Positions 8,347-18,191 of a stretch of DNA of 61,942 bases are shown piece after piece. The notes under the pieces are model-generated. The model saw only the letters and a program-made list of their open reading frames with translations. It had not been told where the DNA came from and did not search any database. Numbering within the stretch: the first letter of the stretch is position 1; each line of letters begins with the position of its first letter. The position numbers and the translations under genes were made by a program. The stretch is from NCBI GenBank assembly GCA_963205185.1, contig CAUJHZ010000039.1, positions 1 through 61,942 on the forward strand, given 5' to 3'. The DNA is from Planctomycetota bacterium (GTDB lineage: Bacteria; Planctomycetota; Phycisphaerae; Phycisphaerales; UBA5793).

Positions 8347-10644
8347 TCAGTTGAGCCGGATGAGTTTCCGCCCCACCCACTCGAAGGTCAGCAGGACGAT
8401 CACGAGGATGAGGCAGAGCGGCGTGTCCCAGAGCGGCTCGATGAGGTCCATCGGCGTGATGATCGAGCGGTCCGGCAGGCTGCTCAGGGCCGTGAGGTCC
8501 TGCGGGTCGAGCACCTGGCCGCCGGTTTCTTCCGCGAGGCGGGCGAGCAGATCGTGATCGGCGGCCGGGTCGCGCATTTCGTCATCGGGCCGCGTCACTT
8601 CGATGCGCTGGCCCAGGTCGAAGCGCACCAGCGCCGGATCGACCATGCGGACCTCCAGCGTCCCGGCACGATCGGGCACGTACGCGGCCTCGTAGCGCGT
8701 GGAACTCTCATCCACGGCCGTGAGCGAAAGCGAGATCACCGAGCCGTCGGCGGTATCGACGAGTTCGATGGGGATCTCAGAAACAGCCCGCTGAGCGAGT
8801 TGGGCGTCGAGCAGGCGAAGCTGCACCACCACCGGCTGGCCGACCTCGGCGCGGCGCGGGTTGATCGTGAGCACCGCCGGCTGGCCCGAGAGCGTGAGCC
8901 GGTCGCGGCCGAGCATGCGGATCAACTGGTTCCAGAACTGCTCGGGCAGCGTGTCGCCCAGGCCGTAGCGCCAGCGCCACGTTTCATCCGTCGCCACGAA
9001 CGCGGTCTGACCCGCGCCGAAGCGCATAAACGTGACCAGCGGCAGCGGCTGGTCCTCGTCGAGCGACTCACTCGTCTCGGCCAGCACTTCGACCGCCGGC
9101 TTGAGCGAACGATGATCGAGCCGCAGCGCCCATTGCAGATCCGCCCAGGGCTGGAGCGGATCCTTGAGGATGTCCCATGCGTTCTGCTCGCCGAGCATGA
9201 GTTGCAGCACGCTCAGGCGATGGGCAAGATCGGTCGGGATCATCCGCACCGGCTGCTCGATGAGCGGCAAGTTGAGGTTGCCGCGGATCGGCAGCAGCGC
9301 CGCGAGCGGGCTGTCGGCGTAGGCCGAGGGATTGGCGCGCGGCCCGGCGATGAACAGCAGCCCGGCGCCGCGCTCGGACACCTGGCTGCGAATCATCTCC
9401 TGCTGCGGTATCGAAAAGAAATCCGCGTGCACATCGCCGAGCACGATGACGTCGTAGGGCTCCCACTCCTCGGGCGAATTGGGCAGCCGCGTGATCGGCG
9501 TGTTGCCCTCCTGCGCAAAGCCGCGATCGGCTGACAGGAGCATCACGCTCGAATCGATCGTCTGCTCGCGGACGATCAGGTCCTTGATCCAGCGGTACTC
9601 CCAGCGCGGCCGGGCCTCGACGTAGAGCACCTTCAGGGGACGATCGACCAGTTCGATGTCAAACTCGCGCTGGTTGTTGTCGGTGATGAGATCGATGTCT
9701 TCGCTCTCGATCTCGACCCGCCAGGTCGAAGTGCCCGGCAGGCGCGGCCGGGCCAGCAGCGTGATCCGGTCGCGCCCGTCGTCCGGCTCGAGACGCTCGC
9801 GGTCGAACACTTCGCCGGTGAGGGCATCGACGAGTTTGACTTCCGCGCTGCCCGAGGCGTCCATGGAGCCGACGCGATCAATGGCGATCTCCACGGGAAC
9901 GATGTCGTGCGCGAATGCGCGGCCGGGCGCATCGACGCGCCCCACCGCCAGATCGCCCACCGGCTCACCCGACCCCAGCGGCACCACCAGCAGCGGCACC
10001 GCAGCCGCCTCGAGTTGGCGCAGGATCGCGCGCGTCGGCGGCTGAGGCGTGCGGCCGTCGGTGAAGAGCACGACCGAATTGATCGGCCGCGCCGAGAGTC
10101 GCCGAAGCGCCTGATCGAGCGAGGCGGCCAGCAACGTGCGCCGCCCGTCGGCCGCGCTCAACTTTGGCTCGCTCGCGCCTTCATCCGTCGGCAGGTCGTA
10201 GGCGCCTTCGTCAAAGCCCAGCCAGAGCGTCTCGTGCTCCACGGCGACGCCGTCGAACACCGGCTGCGCAGCGGACAGTGCCCGGCGGAGCTGCTGATCG
10301 CGGCTCGTGCGGCCGGGCAGATCGGGAATGGTCATCGACGTCGAACGATCCAGCAGATACACCACCCAGTCGCGCTCGACCAGATCGCGCGGCACGACGA
10401 TCGCCGGGCCAGCGATGAGCGCAATGAGCAGCAGCAGCAGCCCGAAGCGCGATGCAGCCAGCAGGCCGCGACCGCGACGGTTGCCGATAAGCCCGCTGTA
10501 ACTCCACACCGCGAGCAGCCCGAGCGCGATGATCGCCAGGGCCCAGCCCCAGCCCGGCAGCGGCCGCTGCCAGCCGAAGTGCATCGTCTCCGCGTCCGCG
10601 GGCAGACGATCGAGGTTGAGCAGCCAGTTCCACAGCGCGCTCAT
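8347..10644 (-). CDS. Membrane VWA / glutamine-amidotransferase-like protein
   Basis: A 765-residue protein with two N-terminal membrane segments (WALAIIALGLLAVWS; ASRFGLLLLLIALIAGP) and one at the C-terminus. A von Willebrand A-type domain starts at VVYLLDRSTSM, which keeps the DxSxS metal-site motif. The middle (VLYVEARPRWEYRWIKDLI ... DVIVLGDVHADF) matches the class I amidotransferase-like fold common in this family, without an obvious catalytic Cys-His-Glu triad. The start overlaps the stop of the BatA-like gene (ATGA). It is probably a membrane subunit working with the DUF58 and BatA-like proteins. Confidence 0.85.
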   Translation of the reverse strand: MSALWNWLLNLDRLPADAETMHFGWQRPLPGWGWALAIIALGLLAVWSYSGLIGNRRGRGLLAASRFGLLLLLIALIAGPAIVVPRDLVERDWVVYLLDRSTSMTIPDLPGRTSRDQQLRRALSAAQPVFDGVAVEHETLWLGFDEGAYDLPTDEGASEPKLSAADGRRTLLAASLDQALRRLSARPINSVVLFTDGRTPQPPTRAILRQLEAAAVPLLVVPLGSGEPVGDLAVGRVDAPGRAFAHDIVPVEIAIDRVGSMDASGSAEVKLVDALTGEVFDRERLEPDDGRDRITLLARPRLPGTSTWRVEIESEDIDLITDNNQREFDIELVDRPLKVLYVEARPRWEYRWIKDLIVREQTIDSSVMLLSADRGFAQEGNTPITRLPNSPEEWEPYDVIVLGDVHADFFSIPQQEMIRSQVSERGAGLLFIAGPRANPSAYADSPLAALLPIRGNLNLPLIEQPVRMIPTDLAHRLSVLQLMLGEQNAWDILKDPLQPWADLQWALRLDHRSLKPAVEVLAETSESLDEDQPLPLVTFMRFGAGQTAFVATDETWRWRYGLGDTLPEQFWNQLIRMLGRDRLTLSGQPAVLTINPRRAEVGQPVVVQLRLLDAQLAQRAVSEIPIELVDTADGSVISLSLTAVDESSTRYEAAYVPDRAGTLEVRMVDPALVRFDLGQRIEVTRPDDEMRDPAADHDLLARLAEETGGQVLDPQDLTALSSLPDRSIITPMDLIEPLWDTPLCLILVIVLLTFEWVGRKLIRLN

Positions 10645-12872
10645 GCCGGCCGCCCTTCCGCCGCGAAGGTCGAACTGATCGCGTAGCGATCGGTTCCGAG
10701 TCCGCCGACTTCGAGATCGCGGCGCAGGCCGTGGCTGAACCATCGCGCCAGCAGCGTTTCGATCAGCGCCAGCACCAGCGCCGCGATGAGCAGCGCGAGG
10801 CTGATCTCGCCCCACGTGGTTTCGCCGGCCAGTGCAGCGCCGCTGTCGAGCGCATCGAGCCACTGCCACGAGCCGCTGGCGCTGAGCCAGTCATTCACCT
10901 GCACGGCCCCGAGCGACTCGGTACGGCCGGCGTCAGGCTCGACGTTGACTCCCAGCAGGCCCAGCGAGGCGTCGCGCTCGTCGAGCACCTCGTACACACC
11001 CGCTTCGCGAATCGGCCGATCGAGCGTGGCGCTGCCTTCGCGCGCGAGCACGGTGTAGCGCGATGAGTTCGGCCCGATGATGGTCGCCGCGCCGGCAGGC
11101 AGTGCGCCGGCCACGACCTGGCCGGGCGTGAGTTCGCGCTGCTCGCGGCTGCGGCCGACGCCCTGGCGCACCACTTCGTGCACGAGCGCGACCATGAACG
11201 GCTTGGCGGGCAGGCTCGTCCAGTCGAGATGCACGGCGCTGGCGAGATAAACGATCAACCCGCTGCGCCGCTCGCCGCCGGCCGTGGTCCACATCATCCA
11301 CGGCGTGCCGTCGGCGAGTCGCAGCACGGTCGAATCTTCTTCGAGCCCTTCCTCGACCGGCAGAATGCGGCTGATGCGCACCGGCTCGGTGAGTGATTGC
11401 AACTCGCCGCCGAGCAGGCTGAGCAGTTCGCCGGATGGCTGCTCGTCGGCAAGCGCCACGCCTGACTCTTCCTGCCCGATCTCGACCGCTTCGCGCGCCC
11501 AGCGCCAGTTGAGCCCGAGCGCCTGGGCGGCGCGATCGGGCCACGTCGCCACCTGGTCCTGCTCGGCGGGTTCGAGCCAGAGCAGGCCGCCATCGTCCAC
11601 GAACTGGCGCAGCACGCTCCAGCCCTCTTCGGTAACCAGATCGGGTCGCGTGAGCACCGCCGCCTGCAGCCGTCGCATGGCGGCTCGATCGATCGACGCC
11701 GGGTCGATGTCGATAACGCTGATGGCTGAACCCTGGCCCGGATCGAGCGCGCGGCGGATCCACGCACCGCTGGGGAAGGACGCGAGATCGCCCGGCCGGC
11801 CGAATTCGCGTCGATCAAGCACGCCAACGCGCAGCACATCGCGCACGTCGAGCACGCTGTAGCGCGCGTTGTCGGCGCTCAGGGCGTCGCGATCGATCGC
11901 CGCGGTGACCACCACTTCGCCCGGCTCCACGCCGCGCACATCGAGGCGCAGGTCCACGGCTGCCTCGCTCTGGCCGCGAGCCCAGTGCACGGTGACCGGC
12001 TCGGGGTTGGACAGCGATTCAGCGCTGAGCCGCACCGTGCTCACCGCTTCGCCGGTCACATCGCCCACGCGGCGCAGGTGAATGGTGAACTGCCCGCTCA
12101 GATCGGTCGCGCCGGCCAGCGCGACGCGGCGCTTTGAGTCGATCGACTCGACCTGCACGTTGAGCGGCGCCTCGGCCGATGGTTCGGAGGCGATCAGCCG
12201 AATGCTGCGTTCATCATCGACGAATCGAGCCGAGAGCGGGCGCGTGAGATCGGCCGAGCCGGCGAGAAAGTCGCTCAGCAGGTAGACGAAGACCGGGCTC
12301 GGATCATCCTGCCGCAGCGCGATCGACTCGCGCACGCGCGACAACGCGGCATCGATGTCAGTGGGCGTGTGTGACGCCTTGAGTTCGCCAAGGTTCGCCA
12401 GCACCGCAGCGTGATCGACCGCCGGCGGATCGATGATCGCCTCAATCGGTCGCGCCGCAGCGACCAGCGCGACGCGATCTGACGCCTTGAGCGAACCGAC
12501 GACCAGGCTCGCCTGCTGCACGTGGCGCTGCAGCGCGGTGCGGCCATCGGCGCCGGTAGCCGTCGAAGCGAGGCCGTTGTCGATGACGAGATACACCACG
12601 CGACTGCCGGGACCCAGCGGCAGAGCCGAATTGCTCAGCAGCGGCCGGGCCAGCGCCAAGCCGAGCAGCGCCAACACCAGACAGCGGATCGCCAGCAGCA
12701 GCCACTGCTCGAGGCGCATGCGATGGCGGCTGCGCCGATACGCCTCCAGCAGAAAGCGCATCGCGCCCCACTCGATCGGCCGGCGCCGCTGACGGAACAG
12801 CAGGTGAATGATGATGGGAATCGCCACTGCGGCGAGACCCGCGATCGCCAGTCCCACGTGCACGAAGTTCAT
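10641..12872 (-). CDS. BatA-domain membrane protein with degenerate VWA site
   Basis: A 743-residue protein with the classic aerotolerance-regulator N-terminus (HLLFRQRRRPIEWGAMRFL) between two membrane helices, a large extracytoplasmic region and a final helix near residue 700. Where a VWA domain would have DxSxS, this protein reads VIDNGLAS, so the metal site looks lost. The region around residues 340-480 resembles a ThuA/amidotransferase-like fold. Both ends overlap neighbours by ATGA. The BatA family is linked to stress tolerance and MoxR chaperones in other bacteria; the exact role here is inference. Confidence 0.88.
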   Translation of the reverse strand: MNFVHVGLAIAGLAAVAIPIIIHLLFRQRRRPIEWGAMRFLLEAYRRSRHRMRLEQWLLLAIRCLVLALLGLALARPLLSNSALPLGPGSRVVYLVIDNGLASTATGADGRTALQRHVQQASLVVGSLKASDRVALVAAARPIEAIIDPPAVDHAAVLANLGELKASHTPTDIDAALSRVRESIALRQDDPSPVFVYLLSDFLAGSADLTRPLSARFVDDERSIRLIASEPSAEAPLNVQVESIDSKRRVALAGATDLSGQFTIHLRRVGDVTGEAVSTVRLSAESLSNPEPVTVHWARGQSEAAVDLRLDVRGVEPGEVVVTAAIDRDALSADNARYSVLDVRDVLRVGVLDRREFGRPGDLASFPSGAWIRRALDPGQGSAISVIDIDPASIDRAAMRRLQAAVLTRPDLVTEEGWSVLRQFVDDGGLLWLEPAEQDQVATWPDRAAQALGLNWRWAREAVEIGQEESGVALADEQPSGELLSLLGGELQSLTEPVRISRILPVEEGLEEDSTVLRLADGTPWMMWTTAGGERRSGLIVYLASAVHLDWTSLPAKPFMVALVHEVVRQGVGRSREQRELTPGQVVAGALPAGAATIIGPNSSRYTVLAREGSATLDRPIREAGVYEVLDERDASLGLLGVNVEPDAGRTESLGAVQVNDWLSASGSWQWLDALDSGAALAGETTWGEISLALLIAALVLALIETLLARWFSHGLRRDLEVGGLGTDRYAISSTFAAEGRPA

Positions 12873-13819
12873 CCGCGCCCCCTGCGGCCCTGGGCCATGC
12901 GCCGGGCGAGAAAGTGGCTCAGCACGGGGCCGAGCGAGTCGTGCGTGTCGATCCGCTGGTAATCGAAGTGAAAGCCGCGTGCGAGTTTTTCAAGTGCGCG
13001 GCAGTGTTCGCTGAGCACTTCGAGGTACGCCTGCCGCAGCGAGCGTGGGTCGAGATTGAGCTTGCCTTCGAGTTCCATGCCTTCAAAGGGCGCGGGCGTG
13101 CGAAAATCGAACCGCATCTCCTGCCGATCGAGCACCTGCAGCAGAACGAGGTCGTGGCCGCGGTGGCGCACGCGGGCCATCGCGCTGCGGATCTGATCGA
13201 GGTCATCGAAAAAGTCGCTGATGATGACAAAGAGCACGCGGTTGGTCACCTTGCCCAGCGCCTGATCGACGCACCGACCGATGCTCGTGGGCGCTTCCAC
13301 CGGGTGGGTGTTGAGCGCCGCGATGATCTGGCGCCAGTGCCCCTGCGCGCTGCTGCGGTTGACCAGCGAGCGCACGCCGTCGGCAAACACGACCATGCCC
13401 ACGCGGTCCTGCTGCTGCAGGGCGAGAAAGCCCATCGCGGCTCCCAGCGCCGTCGCGTGGTCGAACTTGCGCCAGGTGCGCTTCTCGCCGTCGTCCCCGG
13501 TCACCTCGAGCGTGCCGAAACGCATCGAGCCCGATGAATCGACGAGCAGCACGACGTCGAGATTGGTCTCCTGCTCGTACTGCTTGAGATACAACTTGTC
13601 GCTGCGGCCGAAGACTTTCCAGTCGAGGTGGCGGATGTCATCGCCCTGCACGTACTGGCGGTGCTGGGCGAACTCGACGGAGAAGCCGTAGTACGGGCTC
13701 TCGTGCATGCCCGAGCGAATGCCCTCGATGATCATCCTGGCGCGCAACTCAAACGCGCCCAGCCGCGCCAGCGTCGCAGGCGAGAGGTAGTCGTCAGTCT
13801 GGAGAGGGGTGTCGGGCAT
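12869..13819 (-). CDS. DUF58 family protein (VWA-like)
   Basis: A 316-residue soluble protein with the family hallmarks: YYGFSVEFAQHRQYVQGDDIRHLDWKVFGRSDKLYLKQYEQE, then a VWA strand with D94-S-S-G-S98, and a later IISDFFDD. The MIDAS residues are intact, so divalent-metal binding is likely. DUF58 proteins are the usual direct partners of MoxR ATPases. Normally its gene directly follows moxR; here 646 bases holding a plus-strand cassette intervene. Its stop overlaps the BatA-like start. Confidence 0.92.
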   Translation of the reverse strand: MPDTPLQTDDYLSPATLARLGAFELRARMIIEGIRSGMHESPYYGFSVEFAQHRQYVQGDDIRHLDWKVFGRSDKLYLKQYEQETNLDVVLLVDSSGSMRFGTLEVTGDDGEKRTWRKFDHATALGAAMGFLALQQQDRVGMVVFADGVRSLVNRSSAQGHWRQIIAALNTHPVEAPTSIGRCVDQALGKVTNRVLFVIISDFFDDLDQIRSAMARVRHRGHDLVLLQVLDRQEMRFDFRTPAPFEGMELEGKLNLDPRSLRQAYLEVLSEHCRALEKLARGFHFDYQRIDTHDSLGPVLSHFLARRMAQGRRGRG

Positions 13820-13846
13820 GGTGGTTCAGTTGCGAGCGTATAAAGG

Positions 13847-13867
13847 ATTGTCCGCCGTTGGCGGCAA
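13847..13867. promoter_or_regulatory. Inverted repeat between DUF58 and DUF4258 genes
   Basis: ATTG-t-CCGCC-GTT-GGCGG-CAAT forms a near-perfect hairpin or operator-sized palindrome, 27 bases upstream of the DUF58 start and 40 bases upstream of the DUF4258 start. A TTATAC-like hexamer on the minus strand lies beside it (near 13840). It may be a shared operator for the divergent genes or an edge of the inserted cassette. Confidence 0.45.
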
Positions 13868-13906
13868 TGTAAGATGGGTCTGAGCTTTGAAGTCGGGATC
13901 GCGGCG

Positions 13907-14191
13907 ATGAGTTCGCTCTTTCAGAAAATCAAACAGGCGGTTTCGCTGGACCGCTATGTCATCGGGATCCATGCCGCCCACAGGCTGCGGGAACGACGAG
14001 TTCCACAATGGCAAGCGGTCGCAGGCCTGGCAGACGGAGTCCTGATTGCTGAACGCCCCCGATCGAAGCCCAACGCCTCGGTTGAGGTGGAGCAATCGCT
14101 GCCGGACGGGACGGCCGTCAAGGCCGTATGGTCGTGGCTCCCCTATGATCAAGCAGCAAAACTGGTAACGGTCCATTTCCTGGACAGGTGA
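13907..14191 (+). CDS. DUF4258 domain protein (toxin-antitoxin-like)
   Basis: A 94-residue protein matching the DUF4258 pattern: DRYVIGIHAAHRLRERRVPQWQ (the H..xRl.eR.i stretch), a conserved middle PDGTAVKAVWSW, and a C-terminal strand AKLVTVHFLD. DUF4258 proteins are small and often sit in toxin-antitoxin-like or mobile pairs; RelE-like folding has been proposed, but activity is unproven. ATG 13907 is chosen because the domain starts right after it; ATG 13874 in the same frame is possible. The gene runs opposite to the flanking MoxR-operon genes and is followed after 3 bases by a second small gene. Confidence 0.7.
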   Translation: MSSLFQKIKQAVSLDRYVIGIHAAHRLRERRVPQWQAVAGLADGVLIAERPRSKPNASVEVEQSLPDGTAVKAVWSWLPYDQAAKLVTVHFLDR

Positions 14192-14194
14192 GCA

Positions 14195-14428
14195 GTGAAA
14201 CTCGAGGGTCAGCACGTCAAGCAGACTTTGTGGTTCGAAAGCGGCGATTCCGTCGTCCGCATCATCGTTGACGCCGTTATCCCCAGAGATGATGCTTCCG
14301 AACCGTGCTTTGAGCCAGAGACCGTCCGGTTCCTCAGCGAAGTGCAGCAGCGCGCCAACGCCGGCGACATCGAGTGGCTCAAGACCGTCGGCGACGTCTA
14401 CGTACTCGCGCACTCTCGTTCCGCCTGA
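14195..14428 (+). CDS. Small protein paired with the DUF4258 gene
   Basis: A 77-residue acidic protein (MKLEGQHVKQTLWFESGDSVVRI...), starting with GTG three bases after the DUF4258 stop, so the two are co-transcribed. No family is recognised. The pattern (beta strands, then the helix TVRFLSEVQQRANAGDIEWLK) suggests a small folded domain. Position and size fit an antitoxin or partner, but no DNA-binding motif is evident. It ends 38 bases from the convergent moxR stop. Confidence 0.6.
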   Translation: MKLEGQHVKQTLWFESGDSVVRIIVDAVIPRDDASEPCFEPETVRFLSEVQQRANAGDIEWLKTVGDVYVLAHSRSA

Positions 14429-14465
14429 ACGTCGCCACCCTTTGCCCGCTGGTATCACGCCGACC

Positions 14466-15566
<1,101 letters not shown>

Positions 15567-15871
15567 CCTCGTGTTCGGTCACCTCGGGATCGGCTCGCCG
15601 GCGGCTGCAGCTTCGAGCCGAGCGAACCGCCGACGCTCGTCAGGAAGAAGATCGGCGCTGGGCCCGGTTCGCTTCGAGTATAGTCGCCGGCCCCCTGACC
15701 TGTTGCAGCCGCGGCGCTGCGCTGCGCGGTAAAGTTGACATTCCGCTCGACTTGACCGGCGATTCCCGCCGCTGTTCGCCCACGCGTTTCTCCCGCTCGG
15801 TTTTCCCCGATCTGAAGCGCTTTCCAGCACCGGCCGCAAGTTGACCAGGCGTTCTGGCCGACCAGATTCGC
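15567..15871. promoter_or_regulatory. Divergent promoter region moxR / cytochrome
   Basis: A 305-base gap between divergent genes. On the minus strand TATACT (15677-15682) could be the -10 of moxR, about 110 bases before its ATG, with a weak GCAACA-like -35. On the plus strand TTGACC at 15841 lies close to the cytochrome start but lacks a good -10. No RNA gene is recognised. Confidence 0.35.
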
Positions 15872-16522
15872 ATGAACGCATTCATGCCCTCCAGGTCGGT
15901 CGCCGTGTTGCTCACGCTTGCCGCCGCCCCCGTGGCGCCGGGCCAGATTCTCGGCAGTGCCCACGACTTCACCTCGGCCGGCTGGGCCCAGTCGCAGTCC
16001 TGCCTGCCGTGCCACACATCGCACAACGCTGCGGCGATCGAGATCAACGGCTACAGCGCCGGCCGCCTCTGGAACCACGCCTTGCCGGCCCAGAGCCAGG
16101 TCTACACGACCTACGAGGGCGATCTCACCCGTGATGAGGCGCTCGACTCCTACAGCCTGCTGTGCATGGGCTGCCACGACGGCACCGTCGCGCTCGACGC
16201 GTTCGGCGACGGCATCGGCACGCAGTTCATCTCCGGCTCGGCGCTCGTGGGCACCGATCTCACCGCGCAGCATCCCGTCGGCGCCAGCGCCGTCTGGCCC
16301 AACCCCGAGCCGAGTTACCTCAACCCGCGCAGCACCTGGGAGAACCAGTCCTTCGGCGGCGATCGCATGGGCCGCCTGCGCCTCATGGTCGTGCAGGGCG
16401 TCGAGCAGTCGGTCGTGAGCTGCGCTACCTGCCACGAGCCGCACAACCGCGGCGGCAACGACTACCTCCTGCGCATCGACAACACGAACAGCCAGATGTG
16501 CCTCACCTGCCACAGCAAGTAG
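15872..16522 (+). CDS. Exported multiheme cytochrome c (four CxxCH)
   Basis: A 216-residue protein with a signal peptide (VAVLLTLAAAPVAPGQ) and four heme-binding motifs: CLPCH (C44), CMGCH (C98), CATCH (C184) and CLTCH (C210). The spacing and the SCATCHEPHNRGG / MCLTCHSK ending match the doubled-CXXCH domain of multiheme cytochromes. It should carry covalently bound hemes in the periplasm and shuttle electrons; the partner is unknown, since no reductase or heme-lyase gene is near. The ATG at 15872 lacks a clear ribosome site. Confidence 0.88.
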   Translation: MNAFMPSRSVAVLLTLAAAPVAPGQILGSAHDFTSAGWAQSQSCLPCHTSHNAAAIEINGYSAGRLWNHALPAQSQVYTTYEGDLTRDEALDSYSLLCMGCHDGTVALDAFGDGIGTQFISGSALVGTDLTAQHPVGASAVWPNPEPSYLNPRSTWENQSFGGDRMGRLRLMVVQGVEQSVVSCATCHEPHNRGGNDYLLRIDNTNSQMCLTCHSK

Positions 16523-16698
16523 CGCCGATCACGCCGACAGCGCCCTCGCCCGCCACACCAGAGTCGAACGACCAGCCGCGGCATGAGCCGCGCCGGACTC
16601 TATAGTGCTGCTTCAACCGCGCTGCTTCGTGCGCAGGCTCATCGCCGCCACGCGGCGCGCGTCCGCTCTGTCAGGCCGCACACACCGGCGAGGCCATC

Positions 16699-17514
16699 GT
16701 GACCACAGGTGACGACTCAACTCGACAACTCACCCCGACAGCGCCGCCGATCATTGAAGGCATTAAACTGCATCTCGATCCTCCGCCGCCGCCGCGCCCG
16801 CCGTGGTGGCTGCGCCGCGATGTCATCGAGATGGCCGTCGTGTTCGTCATCGCCGTGCTGCCGGCGCTCACCGGGGCGATGACTTCGTTTGTCCGTTACG
16901 GCGGCGCAGAAGGGGATTTCGTACACGACGACAGCCTGTATCTCTGGCTCATCGGCCGCTCGTTTGTCGTGGCCGTGCCGGTGCTGTACATCATGTGGCG
17001 CAGCCACGTGGGCTGGGCCTTCTTCGGCATGAGCCATCGCCCGCGCTTCGTCGATGCGCTCATCGGCGCCGCCGTGCTCATCTTCGATTACATGCTCTAT
17101 TACGCTCTCTACTACATGTACTACTTTTCATTCGGGCGACTGAGCGAACGGTGGCTCCACCCGCTGACGCCCATCTTCAGCGCCTACATTCCCACGATGC
17201 CATCGCTCGATCCCATCACTGCCTCACTGGCGGTGCTCGCGGCCGGCGCCAATGGATTCGCCGAAGAACTCGTCATGCGCGCCTACTTCATCCCCCGCCT
17301 CGAAAAGCGCCTGCGCTCCACGCTCGCCGCCATCGTCATCACCTCCGTCGTCTTCGGCTTGTACCACATCTACCAGGGCGTCTGGGCCGCGTCGTTCACC
17401 GTCGTCACCGGGCTGATCCTCGGCTGGGTGTTCGTGCGGACGCGGAAGCTTTGGCCGGTCTTCTTCGCGCACATGTTCATGGATCTCGTACCGTTTCTGT
17501 TCTGGAGTTCCTGA
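16699..17514 (+). CDS. CPBP-family intramembrane protease (CAAX/Abi)
   Basis: A 271-residue multi-pass membrane protein with an N-terminal proline-rich stretch and about 7 hydrophobic segments. The CPBP motifs are clear: EELVMRAYF (motif 1, the EExxxR form), FGLYHIYQG (motif 2, FxxxH) and HMFMD (motif 3). The family includes Rce1-like prenyl-protein proteases and bacteriocin-immunity proteins; the substrate here is unknown. Start is GTG at 16699; no strong ribosome site was seen. The next gene begins 31 bases after its stop. Confidence 0.88.
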   Translation: MTTGDDSTRQLTPTAPPIIEGIKLHLDPPPPPRPPWWLRRDVIEMAVVFVIAVLPALTGAMTSFVRYGGAEGDFVHDDSLYLWLIGRSFVVAVPVLYIMWRSHVGWAFFGMSHRPRFVDALIGAAVLIFDYMLYYALYYMYYFSFGRLSERWLHPLTPIFSAYIPTMPSLDPITASLAVLAAGANGFAEELVMRAYFIPRLEKRLRSTLAAIVITSVVFGLYHIYQGVWAASFTVVTGLILGWVFVRTRKLWPVFFAHMFMDLVPFLFWSS

Positions 17515-17533
17515 ACGCGGCGCGGCAGGGCCA

Positions 17534-17539
17534 TACGAT
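17534..17539 (+). promoter_or_regulatory. -10 box (TACGAT) for a leaderless methyltransferase mRNA
   Basis: TACGAT ends six bases before the ATG at 17546, so transcription would begin at or within a base of the start codon. No Shine-Dalgarno sequence is present. This is one of six exact TAnnnT-N6-ATG cases in the window. No clear -35 is seen. Confidence 0.5.
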
Positions 17540-17545
17540 CGCGGC

Positions 17546-18157
17546 ATGACGCCGGGCGAGCAGCAGAATCCGCACTGGAACGACTACTACGCGGCCACCG
17601 AAACCCGGCCGCCGCGCGACACCGTGCTCAAGGCCCTGCAGCACACCCCAAACGACGGCCGCGGCTTCGATCTCGGCTGCGGCGTCGGCCACGACGCCAT
17701 CGCCATGCTCCGACACGGCCTGCGCGTCACCGCGGTCGATCAGTCCGAAGAAGCCATCACCCGCACGCGCCGCCAGGCGCAGGACCTCGGGCTCGATGCG
17801 CGGCTGACGACCATCGTGCAACCGTTCGAACGCGTCGCACTGGAGCCGGCCGAGCTCATCAACGCGGCGTACTCGCTGCCGTTCTGCGCCCTCGACGCGT
17901 TCGAGCCGCTCTGGGCTCGCATCATCGCGTCGCTGCGGCCGGGCGGCATCTTCGCCGGCCAGTTCTTCGGCGTGAATGACCAGTGGGCGACCGAGCCGGG
18001 GCACCACGCCAACGTCTTTCTCTCGCGGCCGCGTGTCGATGAACTCACCGCCGGCCTCGAGCGCCTGCACTTCAACGAGTTCGAAGGCGACGGCACCACC
18101 GCCACCGGAAAGCCGCGCTACTGGCATCTCTACCACATGGTGTTGCGCCGGATGTGA
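17546..18157 (+). CDS. SAM-dependent methyltransferase
   Basis: A 203-residue class I methyltransferase. Motif I is FDLGCGVGHDAIAML, followed by VTAVDQSEEAI (acidic ribose-binding end of strand 2) and LRPGGIFAGQFFG (motif III region). The closest known pattern is the TehB/thiopurine-type small-molecule methyltransferase group; the opening HWNDYYAATETRPP fits. The substrate cannot be read from sequence. It stands in line with the CPBP protease, but its own -10 box suggests independent transcription. Confidence 0.82.
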   Translation: MTPGEQQNPHWNDYYAATETRPPRDTVLKALQHTPNDGRGFDLGCGVGHDAIAMLRHGLRVTAVDQSEEAITRTRRQAQDLGLDARLTTIVQPFERVALEPAELINAAYSLPFCALDAFEPLWARIIASLRPGGIFAGQFFGVNDQWATEPGHHANVFLSRPRVDELTAGLERLHFNEFEGDGTTATGKPRYWHLYHMVLRRM

Positions 18158-18191
18158 GCAAACTCGAATCGGGGAGCGAACTTGGTCTCGT

